From Dyadobacter sp. 3J3 (lineage in GTDB: Bacteria > Bacteroidota > Bacteroidia > Cytophagales > Spirosomataceae): a DNA stretch of 64,000 nt. Within the stretch, counting starts at the first letter, position 1, and each line of letters starts with the position of its first letter. This document shows positions 44,296 to 52,856 of this stretch, piece by piece. Position numbers and translations under genes: made by a program. Below the pieces are notes generated by a model. That model made no database searches and was not told the DNA's origin. It saw only the letters and a program-made list of their open reading frames with translations. Where the stretch lies: NCBI RefSeq assembly GCF_009801115.1, contig NZ_VTOL01000006.1, forward strand, positions 62,001 through 126,000, written 5' to 3'.

Positions 44296-44850
44296 ATAAT
44301 TGTTCAGGAATTTTATAGTATTTTGAATAAACATCAGCTTTTTCATATCGGGTAAAAAGCAAAATCTGTATCACTAAAAAGCGAAACTGAACTGATTTTT
44401 TACTTGCTCAAATTCGCTTCAAGTATCATGATTCCTTTTTTCTCGTCATGGAGGAAATAAAGCTACCTGTTTGTAAGAATAAATTAAATTCCTCATCAAT
44501 ATTAAAGATTTCAAGATCATTTTGTGTGATTAAAAGGAGGCAATTTTTCAATCTGTATATACTTCAAAAAATGCCTCAAATAGTCCACAGGACTGTTTTT
44601 GTTCAATTAAATCGATATTTTAATAAAATTTAAAAAGTAGTTTAGCGTTAAATTATAGACGGATTTGACAAAGACTTTTGTTTACGTATTTAATAGATGA
44701 GCCCTGGAATCCGGGGTTCATTCTTTTTTTATAGATATACTTTAAAATGTTATCTGACTAAAAGTTTTTTTCTTCATAAATCAGATTGGGACAATTGGTT
44801 GCTTCCTCGTAAATTGTCCGGATAAATGCACAAATTACACCACTATCATC
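44296..44850. other. Long intergenic region with orphan terminator
   Basis: 555 bases without a recognised gene. It contains a strong plus-strand terminator at 44697-44730 that does not follow any annotated plus-strand gene. A weak 61-codon frame (44448-44633, MEEIKLPVCKNKLNSSS...) lies just before it. The segment may encode a small RNA or small protein. Confidence 0.45.
44697..44730 (+). terminator. Orphan intrinsic terminator
   Basis: ATGAGCCCTGG/CCGGGGTTCAT (11 bp including two G-U pairs, 3-base loop) followed by TCTTTTTTT. The minus strand lacks a T run, so it acts only on plus-strand transcripts, yet the nearest upstream genes are on the minus strand. Confidence 0.8.
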
Positions 44851-45894
44851 ATGAGGAAAATAGACAAGAAACAAGGCGGCATTGCCGGGATTTTTTCAGA
44901 TATCGCCTTACTTATTGAACAAAGCAGGCAAAACGTCGCTACAACGGTTAATGCAGAAATTACTTTGTTGTACTGGAATATTGGCGGAAGCATCAATCAG
45001 GAAATATTAAAAAACAACAGGGCGGAGTATGGGAAGCAAATTATTAGCAACTTATCAAATGATTTAATTAGTCAATATGGCAAGGGTTGGGGAGAAAAGC
45101 AATTACGACAATGTATGCAATTCGCAATGGTTTTCCCTGATGAGAAAATTGTATACGCACTGCGTATACAATTGAGTTGGACGCACATCAGATCACTAAT
45201 TTATATGGAAAATCCGGTGAAACGTGATTTTTATATTGAAATATGCAAGCTGGAACGATGGTCGTCACGCCAATTGCAGGAACGCATTCAATCCATGTTA
45301 TTTGAACGTACTGCGATTAGTAAAAAACCGGAACAGACTATACAAAATGATCTGGAGCTTCTCAAAAAACAGCAGAAAGTAAGTCCTGATATGGTTTTTC
45401 GCGATCCGTATTTTCTTAATTTTCTGGGCCTCTCGGATACTTATTCCGAAAAAGATCTTGAAACTTCTATCATCGTAGAATTGCAGCATTTTATTAGTGA
45501 AATGGGTAGCGATTTTGCATTTATGGCAAGGCAAAAAAGGATTAATATCGACGAACGCGATTATTATATTGATCTGGTTTTCTTTCACCGCAGACTTAAA
45601 TGTCTGGTGGCGATAGATCTTAAAATCGGGGAGTTTGAAGCCGGATTTAAGGGACAAATGGAATTGTATTTAAGATACCTCGAAAAACATGAACAACTGG
45701 AAGGAGAAAATACACCAATTGGATTGATACTTTGTACTGGAAAAAGTGAAGAGCATGTAGAATTGCTGCAACTGGATAAAAGTAATATCAGAGTGGCGGA
45801 TTATTTAACAGTTTTACCGTCGCCAAAACTTTTGCGTGAAAAATTACACAAAGCCGTCGAAATCGCCCAGCAAAAACTTATTCATCAGGATTGA
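44851..45894 (+). CDS. YhcG-family (DUF1016) PD-(D/E)XK nuclease
   Basis: A 347-residue protein. The N-terminal DUF1016_N helical domain (about 10-160, with LLYWNIGGSI, YGKQIISNLSNDL and QLSWTHIRSL) is followed by the C-terminal PDDEXK nuclease domain with D241 (YYIDLVFFHR), D256-x-K258 (IDLKIGEFEAGFKGQ) and QMELYLRYLE. Related proteins are associated with recombination, defence or mobile DNA; exact function is unsettled. Codons 99-108 are written as a perfect 13-bp palindrome (45147-45173). The gene stands alone here. Confidence 0.9.
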   Translation: MRKIDKKQGGIAGIFSDIALLIEQSRQNVATTVNAEITLLYWNIGGSINQEILKNNRAEYGKQIISNLSNDLISQYGKGWGEKQLRQCMQFAMVFPDEKIVYALRIQLSWTHIRSLIYMENPVKRDFYIEICKLERWSSRQLQERIQSMLFERTAISKKPEQTIQNDLELLKKQQKVSPDMVFRDPYFLNFLGLSDTYSEKDLETSIIVELQHFISEMGSDFAFMARQKRINIDERDYYIDLVFFHRRLKCLVAIDLKIGEFEAGFKGQMELYLRYLEKHEQLEGENTPIGLILCTGKSEEHVELLQLDKSNIRVADYLTVLPSPKLLREKLHKAVEIAQQKLIHQD

Positions 45895-45916
45895 AAAAAA
45901 AGTGATAAACCCATTA

Positions 45917-46723
45917 ATGATGTTATCTGAAAACTTCAAATTGTACTTTCTTGCGCTAGGTATTTTCCTTCAAACGCAGAGTTATTCCCAGTCGGTTACA
46001 GAAGTTAAAACTTTCAAAGTTACCGAAGCAAAACAAGCGGTGGCCGTTGATGATCGTTTCTTTTATGTGATCAATAACAGCATCATTGGCAAATTCACAA
46101 AAGACGAGGGAAAGCTCGTTGCAACCTGGGATGGAAGTAGTGAAGGAATTAAACATTTGAACAGCGGCGTTGTTATAAAAGGGAAGTTGTATTGCGCCAA
46201 TTCAAATTACCCGGAAATTCCAATGGCGAGTTCTGTTGAGATCTTTGATGTTAATACCATGAAGCATGTTGGGAATCACAGCTTTGGTATTGCTGAACAT
46301 GGTTCATTAACCTGGATTGACCAGAAAGATGGTTTTTGGTGGATCGGTTTTGCTCATTATAGCGGAAAAGAAGCAAGTGAAGGAAGAGATGTTCGCTGGA
46401 CTTCGCTTGTGAAATTTGATATGGAATGGAGACAAACGGAATCCTGGATATTCCCTGAAAATATTGTAACGCTTTTTACGCCAAAAAGTAATTCAGGAGG
46501 AGCTTGGGGAAATGATGGATTGTTGTATTGCACTGGTCATGACCGGCCTGAACTTTATGTGATGAAATTACCAAAATCAGGATATACCCTTGAACATGTC
46601 AGGACCCTTCCAGCGGAAATTTACGGACAAGGAATTGCGATTGACCATTCGGTTAAAAACAAGCAAATGATTTACGGTCTTAACCGTGCGACGAACACGA
46701 TAACTTTATCCGAAATCAAGTAA
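45917..46723 (+). CDS. Secreted propeller-like protein of unknown function
   Basis: A 268-residue exported protein with a signal peptide (MLSENFKLYFLALGIFLQTQSYSQ) and a mature part made of short beta-blade-like repeats (QAVAVDDRFFYVINNSIIGKF, GVVIKGKLYCANSNYPEIP, HGSLTWIDQKDGFWWIGFAHY, GAWGNDGLLYCTGHDRPELYV). It suggests a five- or six-bladed propeller. No catalytic residues identified. ATG 45917 or 45920 is chosen because an extension into the YhcG gene lacks signal-peptide form. It follows the nuclease gene by 22 bases, probably by chance. Confidence 0.72.
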   Translation: MMLSENFKLYFLALGIFLQTQSYSQSVTEVKTFKVTEAKQAVAVDDRFFYVINNSIIGKFTKDEGKLVATWDGSSEGIKHLNSGVVIKGKLYCANSNYPEIPMASSVEIFDVNTMKHVGNHSFGIAEHGSLTWIDQKDGFWWIGFAHYSGKEASEGRDVRWTSLVKFDMEWRQTESWIFPENIVTLFTPKSNSGGAWGNDGLLYCTGHDRPELYVMKLPKSGYTLEHVRTLPAEIYGQGIAIDHSVKNKQMIYGLNRATNTITLSEIK

Positions 46724-46797
46724 ACCAATTTTAATCTTTTGGATCGATTTTATTAATCTTTTATACCATATAAAATCACCAAGATTAACAACCCGAC

Positions 46798-47490
46798 ATG
46801 TCAAAAGTGCAGTCCTATATTCCGGCTTCCAGTCTGGATTTTTTGAAAGTATTGAGAGAAAATAATAACCGCGACTGGTTTAATGAACACAAGGATGAAT
46901 TTATTGCGCAGCAGGCGTTTGTGGAGGATTTTGCGGGTTTGTTGTTAAATGAGCTCAATAAAGAAGATTTGATAGAAACACCTTCCGGTAAGAAAATCCT
47001 GCACCGGATTTACCGCGATACCCGGTTTTCAAAAGAAAAAATTCCGTACAAAACCAATTGGAGCGGTAGTTACACACGGGCAACCAAACAAAAAAGAGGT
47101 GGCTATTATTTTCATATCGAGCCCGGAAACAGCTTTGTGGCTGGTGGATTTTTCGGGCCGAGTGCAGAGGATCTGAAAAGAATTCGTGATGACATAAGTT
47201 TTGATGCGGCGCCTTTACGGAAAATTTTGAATAGTAAATCCTTTAAAGATAATTTCGGCACTTTGCAGGGCGAGCAAGTGAGAACTGCACCAAAAGGTTT
47301 TGATAAAAATGATCCGGCTATTGATCTTCTTCGTTTCAAACAGTTTTTGCTGATCAAAAGATTTTCGGATGAAGAGGTTCTTGGTACTTCTTTTTTGATA
47401 GAAGCCAGTTCGGCATTCAAAAATATGCGTCCTTTTTTTGATTATATGAGTGAAGTTTTAACGACTGATCTGGATGGAAGTGTTATTTAA
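46798..47490 (+). CDS. DUF2461 family protein
   Basis: A 230-residue cytoplasmic protein matching the DUF2461/TIGR02453 pattern: FLKVLRENNNRDWFNEHKDEF near the start, HRIYRDTRFSKEKIPYKTNW, GGYYFHIEPGNSFVAGGFFGP, and LIKRFSDEEVL. Length is the family norm (about 220-230). Function unknown in all organisms to my knowledge. Single gene with an AT-rich leader and a clear terminator. Confidence 0.92.
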   Translation: MSKVQSYIPASSLDFLKVLRENNNRDWFNEHKDEFIAQQAFVEDFAGLLLNELNKEDLIETPSGKKILHRIYRDTRFSKEKIPYKTNWSGSYTRATKQKRGGYYFHIEPGNSFVAGGFFGPSAEDLKRIRDDISFDAAPLRKILNSKSFKDNFGTLQGEQVRTAPKGFDKNDPAIDLLRFKQFLLIKRFSDEEVLGTSFLIEASSAFKNMRPFFDYMSEVLTTDLDGSVI

Positions 47491-47503
47491 TCAGAATGTT
47501 TTT

Positions 47504-47545
47504 AAGGCAAGGGTAATAACTTTTAGTTATTGCCCATGCCTTTTT
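47504..47545 (+). terminator. Terminator of the DUF2461 gene
   Basis: 17-base arms AAGGCAAGGGTAATAAC/GTTATTGCCCATGCCTT (one mismatch, one G-U), 5-base loop, then TTTTT run. Confidence 0.85.
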
Positions 47546-47600
47546 ATGATAAAAACGTGATTGAAATTTCCATGACCTTTGAGTATCAAAAAAAGGAATT

Positions 47601-48578
47601 ATGGACAATCGCAAATATACAGATGGCAATTATTCGGGATTGATTTTAAATCTGGCAGAAAGTCGCAGAAAGATAATTTTCATCAGCTGCACCTTACTTT
47701 GTCTGGCTCCTTTTGTGAGTCCGGCGATAGCACTTCTGGCAGGACTTGTTGTTGCGCAGTTCAACGGCCATCCGTATTTACATCTCAATCATAAGGCGAC
47801 ACATGTACTGTTACAGTTTTCCGTGGTTGGTCTGGGTTTTGGTATGAACGTGCATAGCGCTTTGCATACTGGAAAAGAAGGTGTTCTGTTTACCGTGGTT
47901 TCGATCGCTATAACTTTGGGTTTTGGGTATATCCTTGGCAAAGTTTTTAAGGTTGAAAAGAAAACGTCATTTCTTATTTCCTGCGGTACAGCCATTTGCG
48001 GCGGAAGTGCAATTGCTGCTATTTCTCCGGTGATCAAAGCAGAAGAAAAGCAGATTTCGGTGGCTTTGGGTTGTATTTTTATTCTGAATTCTGTTGCTTT
48101 GATTATTTTCCCGATTATCGGGCATTATTGCAATTTGTCGGAAACACAGTTTGGAATGTGGTGCGCTTTGGCTATTCATGATACGAGTTCTGTTGTCGGT
48201 GCGGCCAGTAAATATGGGAATCATGCGCTGGAAATAGCAACGACAGTAAAGCTGACACGGGCACTTTGGATTGTTCCGGTGGCTTTTGTTTCAAGCTTTA
48301 TTTTTAAAAATAATACTGGCAAAATCAGCTTTCCTTATTTCATCGGTTTCTTTTTGCTGGCTATGATTGCCAATACCTTTATCCCGGAAATTTCAGTGGT
48401 TAGGCCATTTCTGATTAACATTTCAAAAGCAGGTTTAACGCTTACTTTATTTTTGATAGGAGCAGGTTTGTCCCGACAAGTTTTGACTTCGATTGGTTTT
48501 AAACCATTGCTTGCCGGACTTTTATTATGGGTGCTGATATCGGCTTCGGCTTTGTATGCTGTGATTCATTTGGTATAA
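47601..48578 (+). CDS. YeiH/UPF0324-family exporter
   Basis: A 325-residue integral membrane protein with about 10 helices and the family marks: VVGLGFGMNVHSAL, FLISCGTAICGGSAIAAISPVIKA, IFPIIGH and WCALAIHDTSSVVGAASKYG. The family is annotated as putative sulfate exporter; the actual substrate is unproven, and sulfite is suggested by its frequent link to the YeiE regulator. AAGGA lies 4 bases before the ATG. It is followed 38 bases later by a LysR-type gene, the same pairing as yeiH-yeiE of enterobacteria, and then by sulfur-related genes. Confidence 0.9.
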   Translation: MDNRKYTDGNYSGLILNLAESRRKIIFISCTLLCLAPFVSPAIALLAGLVVAQFNGHPYLHLNHKATHVLLQFSVVGLGFGMNVHSALHTGKEGVLFTVVSIAITLGFGYILGKVFKVEKKTSFLISCGTAICGGSAIAAISPVIKAEEKQISVALGCIFILNSVALIIFPIIGHYCNLSETQFGMWCALAIHDTSSVVGAASKYGNHALEIATTVKLTRALWIVPVAFVSSFIFKNNTGKISFPYFIGFFLLAMIANTFIPEISVVRPFLINISKAGLTLTLFLIGAGLSRQVLTSIGFKPLLAGLLLWVLISASALYAVIHLV

Positions 48579-48616
48579 TTACAGGTTATTGCCCGTTTTA
48601 AAACCGAACCCTGATT

Positions 48617-49510
48617 ATGATTTTTGATTTCCGATTACAGGTATTTCACACAATTGCCCGGCGGCTCAATTTTACAAAGGCGGCTTCTGAATTGTTTATT
48701 TCCCAGCCGGCCGTTACCAAACATATTCACGAGCTCGAAAATCAGCTTAAAATAAAACTTTTTGAAAGAACGGGCTCGAAAATAAAATTGACCCAGGCCG
48801 GAGAAATTTTACTTACACACGCCGAACAGATTTTTGAAATTTACCGGAATATTGAGTTTGATATCAACAGTCTTGCTAACCGGCAAAGTGGAATATTGCG
48901 GCTTGGCGCAAGTACTACCAACGCTCAGTATATTTTACCGCCGATATTAGCCGCTTTTCACAAAAAGTTTCCCGAGATACGCATTACGTTGACCATCAAT
49001 AATACTGAACAAATTGAGCAGGCTTTACAAAATAAAGAAATTGATCTTGGAGTTATTGAAGGGTATTCCAAAAACGCAGGGATAAAATATACTCAGTTTT
49101 TAAAGGATGAAATCGTGTTGGTATCCAGTACAAAAAATCCGGTTATCAAATCAGGTTCAGTTCGTCCTGAACAATTAAAACAAATTCCTCTTCTTTTGAG
49201 GGAGCCGGGATCAGGGACACTTGAAGTGATCAGTCACGCTTTGAAACTGGCAGGAATTAATATTTCGGAGCTCAGTAATGAGATGCAGCTAGGCGGAAGT
49301 GAGAGCATGAAATTATATATGCTGCATTCCAATTGCATGGCTTTTCTTTCAGTTCACGCCGTTTTGAAAGAATTGCAAAATAAGGAATGTTATATTGTTG
49401 ACGTGGAGGGACTTACTATTAATCGGTATTTTTACTTTGCAATATTGCACGGTCAGCCGGAAACTTTGCCAGAATTATTTATACGGTTCGCGAGCCATTT
49501 TGTTAGATAA
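48617..49510 (+). CDS. LysR-family regulator, YeiE/CysB-like
   Basis: A 297-residue LysR regulator: N-terminal winged helix-turn-helix (FHTIARRLNFTKAASELFISQPAVTKHIHELENQL, about 7-60) and a periplasmic-binding-protein-like effector domain (about 90-297; LRLGASTTNAQYILPPILAAFHKKFPEI, LREPGSGT). The effector of its YeiE relatives is reported to be sulfite. It lies inside the proposed sulfur cluster and is the natural candidate to control the exporter and the tsdA-like gene, upstream of which lie paired AGCTTTAAACT-type repeats. Confidence 0.92.
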   Translation: MIFDFRLQVFHTIARRLNFTKAASELFISQPAVTKHIHELENQLKIKLFERTGSKIKLTQAGEILLTHAEQIFEIYRNIEFDINSLANRQSGILRLGASTTNAQYILPPILAAFHKKFPEIRITLTINNTEQIEQALQNKEIDLGVIEGYSKNAGIKYTQFLKDEIVLVSSTKNPVIKSGSVRPEQLKQIPLLLREPGSGTLEVISHALKLAGINISELSNEMQLGGSESMKLYMLHSNCMAFLSVHAVLKELQNKECYIVDVEGLTINRYFYFAILHGQPETLPELFIRFASHFVR

Positions 49511-49567
49511 ATGAGTCAGTAGAATACGTTCCGTTTTGATTTTAATTTGAGGATGATAATAAAAAAG

Positions 49568-49600
49568 AGCTTTAAACTCAGTTTTAATAGCTTTTAAACT
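49568..49600 (+). promoter_or_regulatory. Direct repeats upstream of the tsdA-like gene
   Basis: AGCTTTAAACT (49568-49578) and AGCTTTTAAACT (49589-49600), centres about 21 bases apart (two helical turns), with AAACT-c-AGTTT between. They end 8 bases before the ATG. Possible operator; binding protein unknown. Confidence 0.35.
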
Positions 49601-49608
49601 AAATCGTT

Positions 49609-50664
49609 ATGAAAAAGCTATTGAAAGAATTTCAGAAAATAAAAAGGATACAGATCACTGCTTTAACGATTGTTTCCGGTTCCGCCCTATTTTTTCTTTT
49701 CCCGATGCTGTTTAATTTTTCCGGATTTTCCGGTAAAACTCTGGCTGCTATTAACAGTCCGGGAAGTGGTTTGAAAAAACCTTCTTTTGAAATTTTACCA
49801 CAAAAAGAAATGTGGCAAGCACCTGCTGTTGAAAGTATTCCCAATTCACCCGATGGAAAAATGATTCTTTATGGTCGCGACCTGATCGCCAATACTGCAA
49901 AATATCTTGGCCCAAATGGAAGTGTTCGCCACATTAGTAATGGCATGAATTGCCAGAATTGTCATCTGGATGCGGGTACCAAAATCATGGGAAATAATTA
50001 TGCGGCAGTTTACTCAACCTATCCCAAATTCCGGGCAAGATCGGCCAGTAAAGAAACGATCATTAAACGGATTTCAGATTGTTTTGAGCGAAGTTTGAAT
50101 GGAACCAAACCGGACAGTAGCAGTAAAGAAATGCAGGCTATGGTCGCCTATATGAAATGGTTGGGAACAGGTACCGAAAAAGGCGAAATACCTGAAGGAA
50201 CAGGACTTGAAAAATTGCCGTATCTTAACCGCGCTGCAAATCCTGAAACCGGAAAGATGATTTACAAGGCCAAATGCGAAAGTTGTCACGGAGTTAATGG
50301 ACAGGGCATTCCAAACCCCGATAAAATCACATTCATTTATCCTCCGCTTTGGGGCAAAAGTAGCTATAATGATGGCGCCGGGCTTTTCAGGATTTCTTCC
50401 TTTGCAGGTTATGTAAAAAATAATATGCCTTTTGGAGCAAATTATGAAAATAAAATCCTAACCGATGAAGAGGCCTGGGACCTTGCAGCGTTTGTAAATT
50501 CACAGCCACGGCCTCACAAAGACCAGAAAAATGATTGGAGAGATATTGCGAAAAAACCTGTCGATTTTCCTTTTGCTCCATATGCCGATAAATTTTCGGA
50601 AAAACAGCATAAATTAGGGCCGTTTCAAAATATTGTTTTGGCTCAAAAACAAAATTCAAAATAA
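49609..50664 (+). CDS. Diheme cytochrome c, thiosulfate dehydrogenase (TsdA)-like
   Basis: A 351-residue exported protein with an N-terminal anchor or signal segment (about 15-45). The first cytochrome domain carries C115-Q-N-C118-H119 in NGMNCQNCHLDAGTKIMGNNYAAVYSTYPKFRAR; a conserved Cys, C158, in RISDCFERSLNG sits where TsdA enzymes carry the unusual heme Cys ligand. The second domain carries C223-E-S-C226-H227 (CESCHGVNGQG). TsdA oxidises two thiosulfates to tetrathionate or runs in reverse. This family placement is from motifs; other sulfur substrates are possible. Followed 23 bases later by a DsrE gene. Confidence 0.85.
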   Translation: MKKLLKEFQKIKRIQITALTIVSGSALFFLFPMLFNFSGFSGKTLAAINSPGSGLKKPSFEILPQKEMWQAPAVESIPNSPDGKMILYGRDLIANTAKYLGPNGSVRHISNGMNCQNCHLDAGTKIMGNNYAAVYSTYPKFRARSASKETIIKRISDCFERSLNGTKPDSSSKEMQAMVAYMKWLGTGTEKGEIPEGTGLEKLPYLNRAANPETGKMIYKAKCESCHGVNGQGIPNPDKITFIYPPLWGKSSYNDGAGLFRISSFAGYVKNNMPFGANYENKILTDEEAWDLAAFVNSQPRPHKDQKNDWRDIAKKPVDFPFAPYADKFSEKQHKLGPFQNIVLAQKQNSK

Positions 50665-50687
50665 CATTTAACCTTAAAATAAATTGT

Positions 50688-51149
50688 ATGAAAACGAGTA
50701 AAATCCTGTTTTTCCTGGCCGTTATGTTTTTGTCAGGAAGTGCTTTTGCGCAGACTTCAAAAATGAATCCAGCCGATTTTCATGGCGCAACTGCGGATAA
50801 AAAATCCTATAAGGTTGTTTATCAACTTAATACGGATGATGAAAAGGTTATCAAGGCAACCATGAGAAATATCAATAATGCTTTGGATGATCCGCGTTTG
50901 AAAGGAAAGCTGGAAGTGGAACTGGTGGTGCATGGCGGCGGCGTAGCTGTTTTCAAAAAAGATCAGCCTTATGAAGCACAGTTGAAAGAACTTCAGGGCA
51001 AAGGTGTGATTCTGGCGGAATGTGAAAATACCATGCGGGAGCGCAAGATCAGTCGGGATGAATTATTTGATTTTATCTCATACGTTCCAAGCGGAAATGG
51101 TGAAATTATCATCCGTCAGCAGCAAGGCTGGGCCATTGTCCATCCGTAA
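50688..51149 (+). CDS. Exported DsrE-family protein
   Basis: A 153-residue protein with a signal peptide (ending AFAQ, about residue 22) and a DsrE/DsrF-like domain (VVYQLNTDDEKVIKATMRNINNALDDPRLKGKLEVELVVHGGGVAVF). A single Cys, C112 in VILAECENTM, lies at the position used by sulfurtransferases of this family to carry sulfane sulfur. Most DsrE proteins are cytoplasmic; this one is periplasmic. Placed between the TsdA-like cytochrome and a binding protein, it probably handles a sulfur intermediate. Confidence 0.87.
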   Translation: MKTSKILFFLAVMFLSGSAFAQTSKMNPADFHGATADKKSYKVVYQLNTDDEKVIKATMRNINNALDDPRLKGKLEVELVVHGGGVAVFKKDQPYEAQLKELQGKGVILAECENTMRERKISRDELFDFISYVPSGNGEIIIRQQQGWAIVHP

Positions 51150-51174
51150 TCAGTGTTCATAATCATGTAAATCC

Positions 51175-52092
51175 ATGAAAAGTTTTCTTTTTAATAGTAC
51201 AATATTTATTGTTTTGACGAGTTTGAATCAGGTTTTTGCACAGGATTATCACTATGATCCGCCATGGAACAAGCCGTGGTCCGATGGGCTCAACTTTACG
51301 ATTCCAGGAATTGATAACATTCCCGATTTGTATGGGGATATCGTTGATCCGCAGCTTGTTGTATTCTTTGCGGGCAATCAGTTTATGGTGGTGGACGATC
51401 TTTTGGCAGCTTTTAAAAAGCAATATCCCGAGTATACACGAATTTTTGTTGAAACCCTTCCACCCGGCATTCTTGCAAAACAGATCAAGACCGGGTCACT
51501 AACGATTGGCAATATGCGTATCACACATCGACCTGATGTGTATACCGACGGAAAGCAAAAAATTGTAGAACTCACAGACATGTTCAGCCGTATTGAGCCT
51601 TACGCTAAAAACCGTTTGGCGATTATGGTACAAAAAGGAAATCCAAAAAAGGTAAAAGGACTAGCTGATTTGGGAAGAAAAGATGTATTGGTAAGTATGC
51701 CAAATCCGGAGTGGGAGAGTGTTGGAAAAAAGATTGAGGAGGCGTATGTGAAATTGGGCGGAGAGCAGCTTCGGAAGCAGATCATGGAAGAAAAAGTGAA
51801 AGATAAAACAACTTATTTAACCCAGATTCATCACCGTCAAACGCCTATGCGTATTTTGTATGGACAATCCGAAGCCGGTCCAGTCTGGTTTTCAGAAGTT
51901 TATTATCAGCAAATGCTCAAACACCCGGTTGAAACTGTGGAGATTCCTGAGAAAGAGAATATTGAGGTGATTTATACGGCCGGACTAATGAAAAATGCTC
52001 CCCGCCCAAAAGCCGCCAAAGATTTTATGGATTTTCTGATTAGTGAGAAGGCAAAAGTTATTTACAAAAACTACGGATTTACAACAGATTAA
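51175..52092 (+). CDS. Orphan ModA-like periplasmic binding protein
   Basis: A 305-residue exported protein with signal peptide (ending VFAQ, about residue 22). The type 2 periplasmic-binding fold resembles molybdate/tungstate binding proteins: LVVFFAGNQFMVVDDLLAAFKKQYPEY, a first-domain hinge, KNRLAIMVQKGNPKKVKGLADLGRKDVLVSMPNPEWESVG, and a C-terminal AKDFMDFLISEKAKVIYKNYGF. No ABC permease or ATPase accompanies it. It starts 25 bases after the DsrE gene. It may bind an oxyanion such as thiosulfate or tetrathionate in the same pathway; this is inference. Confidence 0.82.
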   Translation: MKSFLFNSTIFIVLTSLNQVFAQDYHYDPPWNKPWSDGLNFTIPGIDNIPDLYGDIVDPQLVVFFAGNQFMVVDDLLAAFKKQYPEYTRIFVETLPPGILAKQIKTGSLTIGNMRITHRPDVYTDGKQKIVELTDMFSRIEPYAKNRLAIMVQKGNPKKVKGLADLGRKDVLVSMPNPEWESVGKKIEEAYVKLGGEQLRKQIMEEKVKDKTTYLTQIHHRQTPMRILYGQSEAGPVWFSEVYYQQMLKHPVETVEIPEKENIEVIYTAGLMKNAPRPKAAKDFMDFLISEKAKVIYKNYGFTTD

Positions 52093-52240
52093 TATCAAAA
52101 CTATATTCCTTTAAAATCTTACATTTTCTGAGAATATAGCTGATGCTGCAAAATTAGAATAAGGTTTCACGAATTGTTAAAGAGAATTTTTTCTTCAATT
52201 TATTGAATTGACAGAAAAACGTCTTTTAGAGAATTGGGTC

Positions 52241-52651
52241 TTAAGATTTATGAATTTGCTGAGGATCAATATTGTCAAATATGCCCGCCAGTTTATTTGG
52301 AGTTAATGGTTTGGTAATAAATCCGGCAACAGAGGGGTATTTTTTTGCGGTAGCAATGTCTTCCTGATCCTGTGAAGAGCTTGATATGTATATTAGCGGA
52401 CGGTAATCTCTAATATCTAAATCGTGTAGCATATCCAAAAAATCCCACCCGTTTGCTACTGGCATGTTGATGTCAAGTAAAAACAATTCCGGTAATGACC
52501 ATAACTTCAATTGATTTTCCTTAATAAACTCAATGGCTTCCATTCCGTTTTTGAAATGTGATATTTCAGAATCAGGCACTACTTTCAAAATTAGCTTCTG
52601 AGCAATAAAACTTGAAATCCACTCATCATCAATAATGCATAATTTCATCAT
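52241..52651 (-). CDS. Stand-alone receiver-domain response regulator
   Basis: A 136-residue single-domain receiver of the type common in Cytophagales: acidic pair D8-D9, phospho-acceptor D60 (PELFLLDINMP), switch region YISSSS and Lys motif ITKPLTPNKL. No output domain, so it acts by protein contact or in a phosphorelay. No kinase adjoins on the same strand. The nearest are the LytS-type kinase at 53.5 kb and the GAF-PAS kinase at 61-63 kb. Confidence 0.93.
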   Translation of the reverse strand: MMKLCIIDDEWISSFIAQKLILKVVPDSEISHFKNGMEAIEFIKENQLKLWSLPELFLLDINMPVANGWDFLDMLHDLDIRDYRPLIYISSSSQDQEDIATAKKYPSVAGFITKPLTPNKLAGIFDNIDPQQIHKS

Positions 52652-52856
52652 AAAAATTTAAGGTAGCGTAACCGGTTGAGTAATATTATTTAAGCAAAAA
52701 TCGTGCCTGAAATAAAAGTGCATCATTAACCAGGTAAATTATGGCCAGCCTTATCGAATTAGTATCCTGTTCAGCGCCAAATGTCCTGGCTCATCGGAAT
52801 GTGGTTTTTCTTTACTGACAAAAGCGGTTGATTTGATAAACCAAATTAATCAACCG

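Noticed and set aside
46759..46775. TTTTATA-CCA-TATAAAA inverted repeat before the DUF2461 gene
   Set aside because: Pure A/T arms of 7 bp are expected by chance here and do not match a promoter or terminator.
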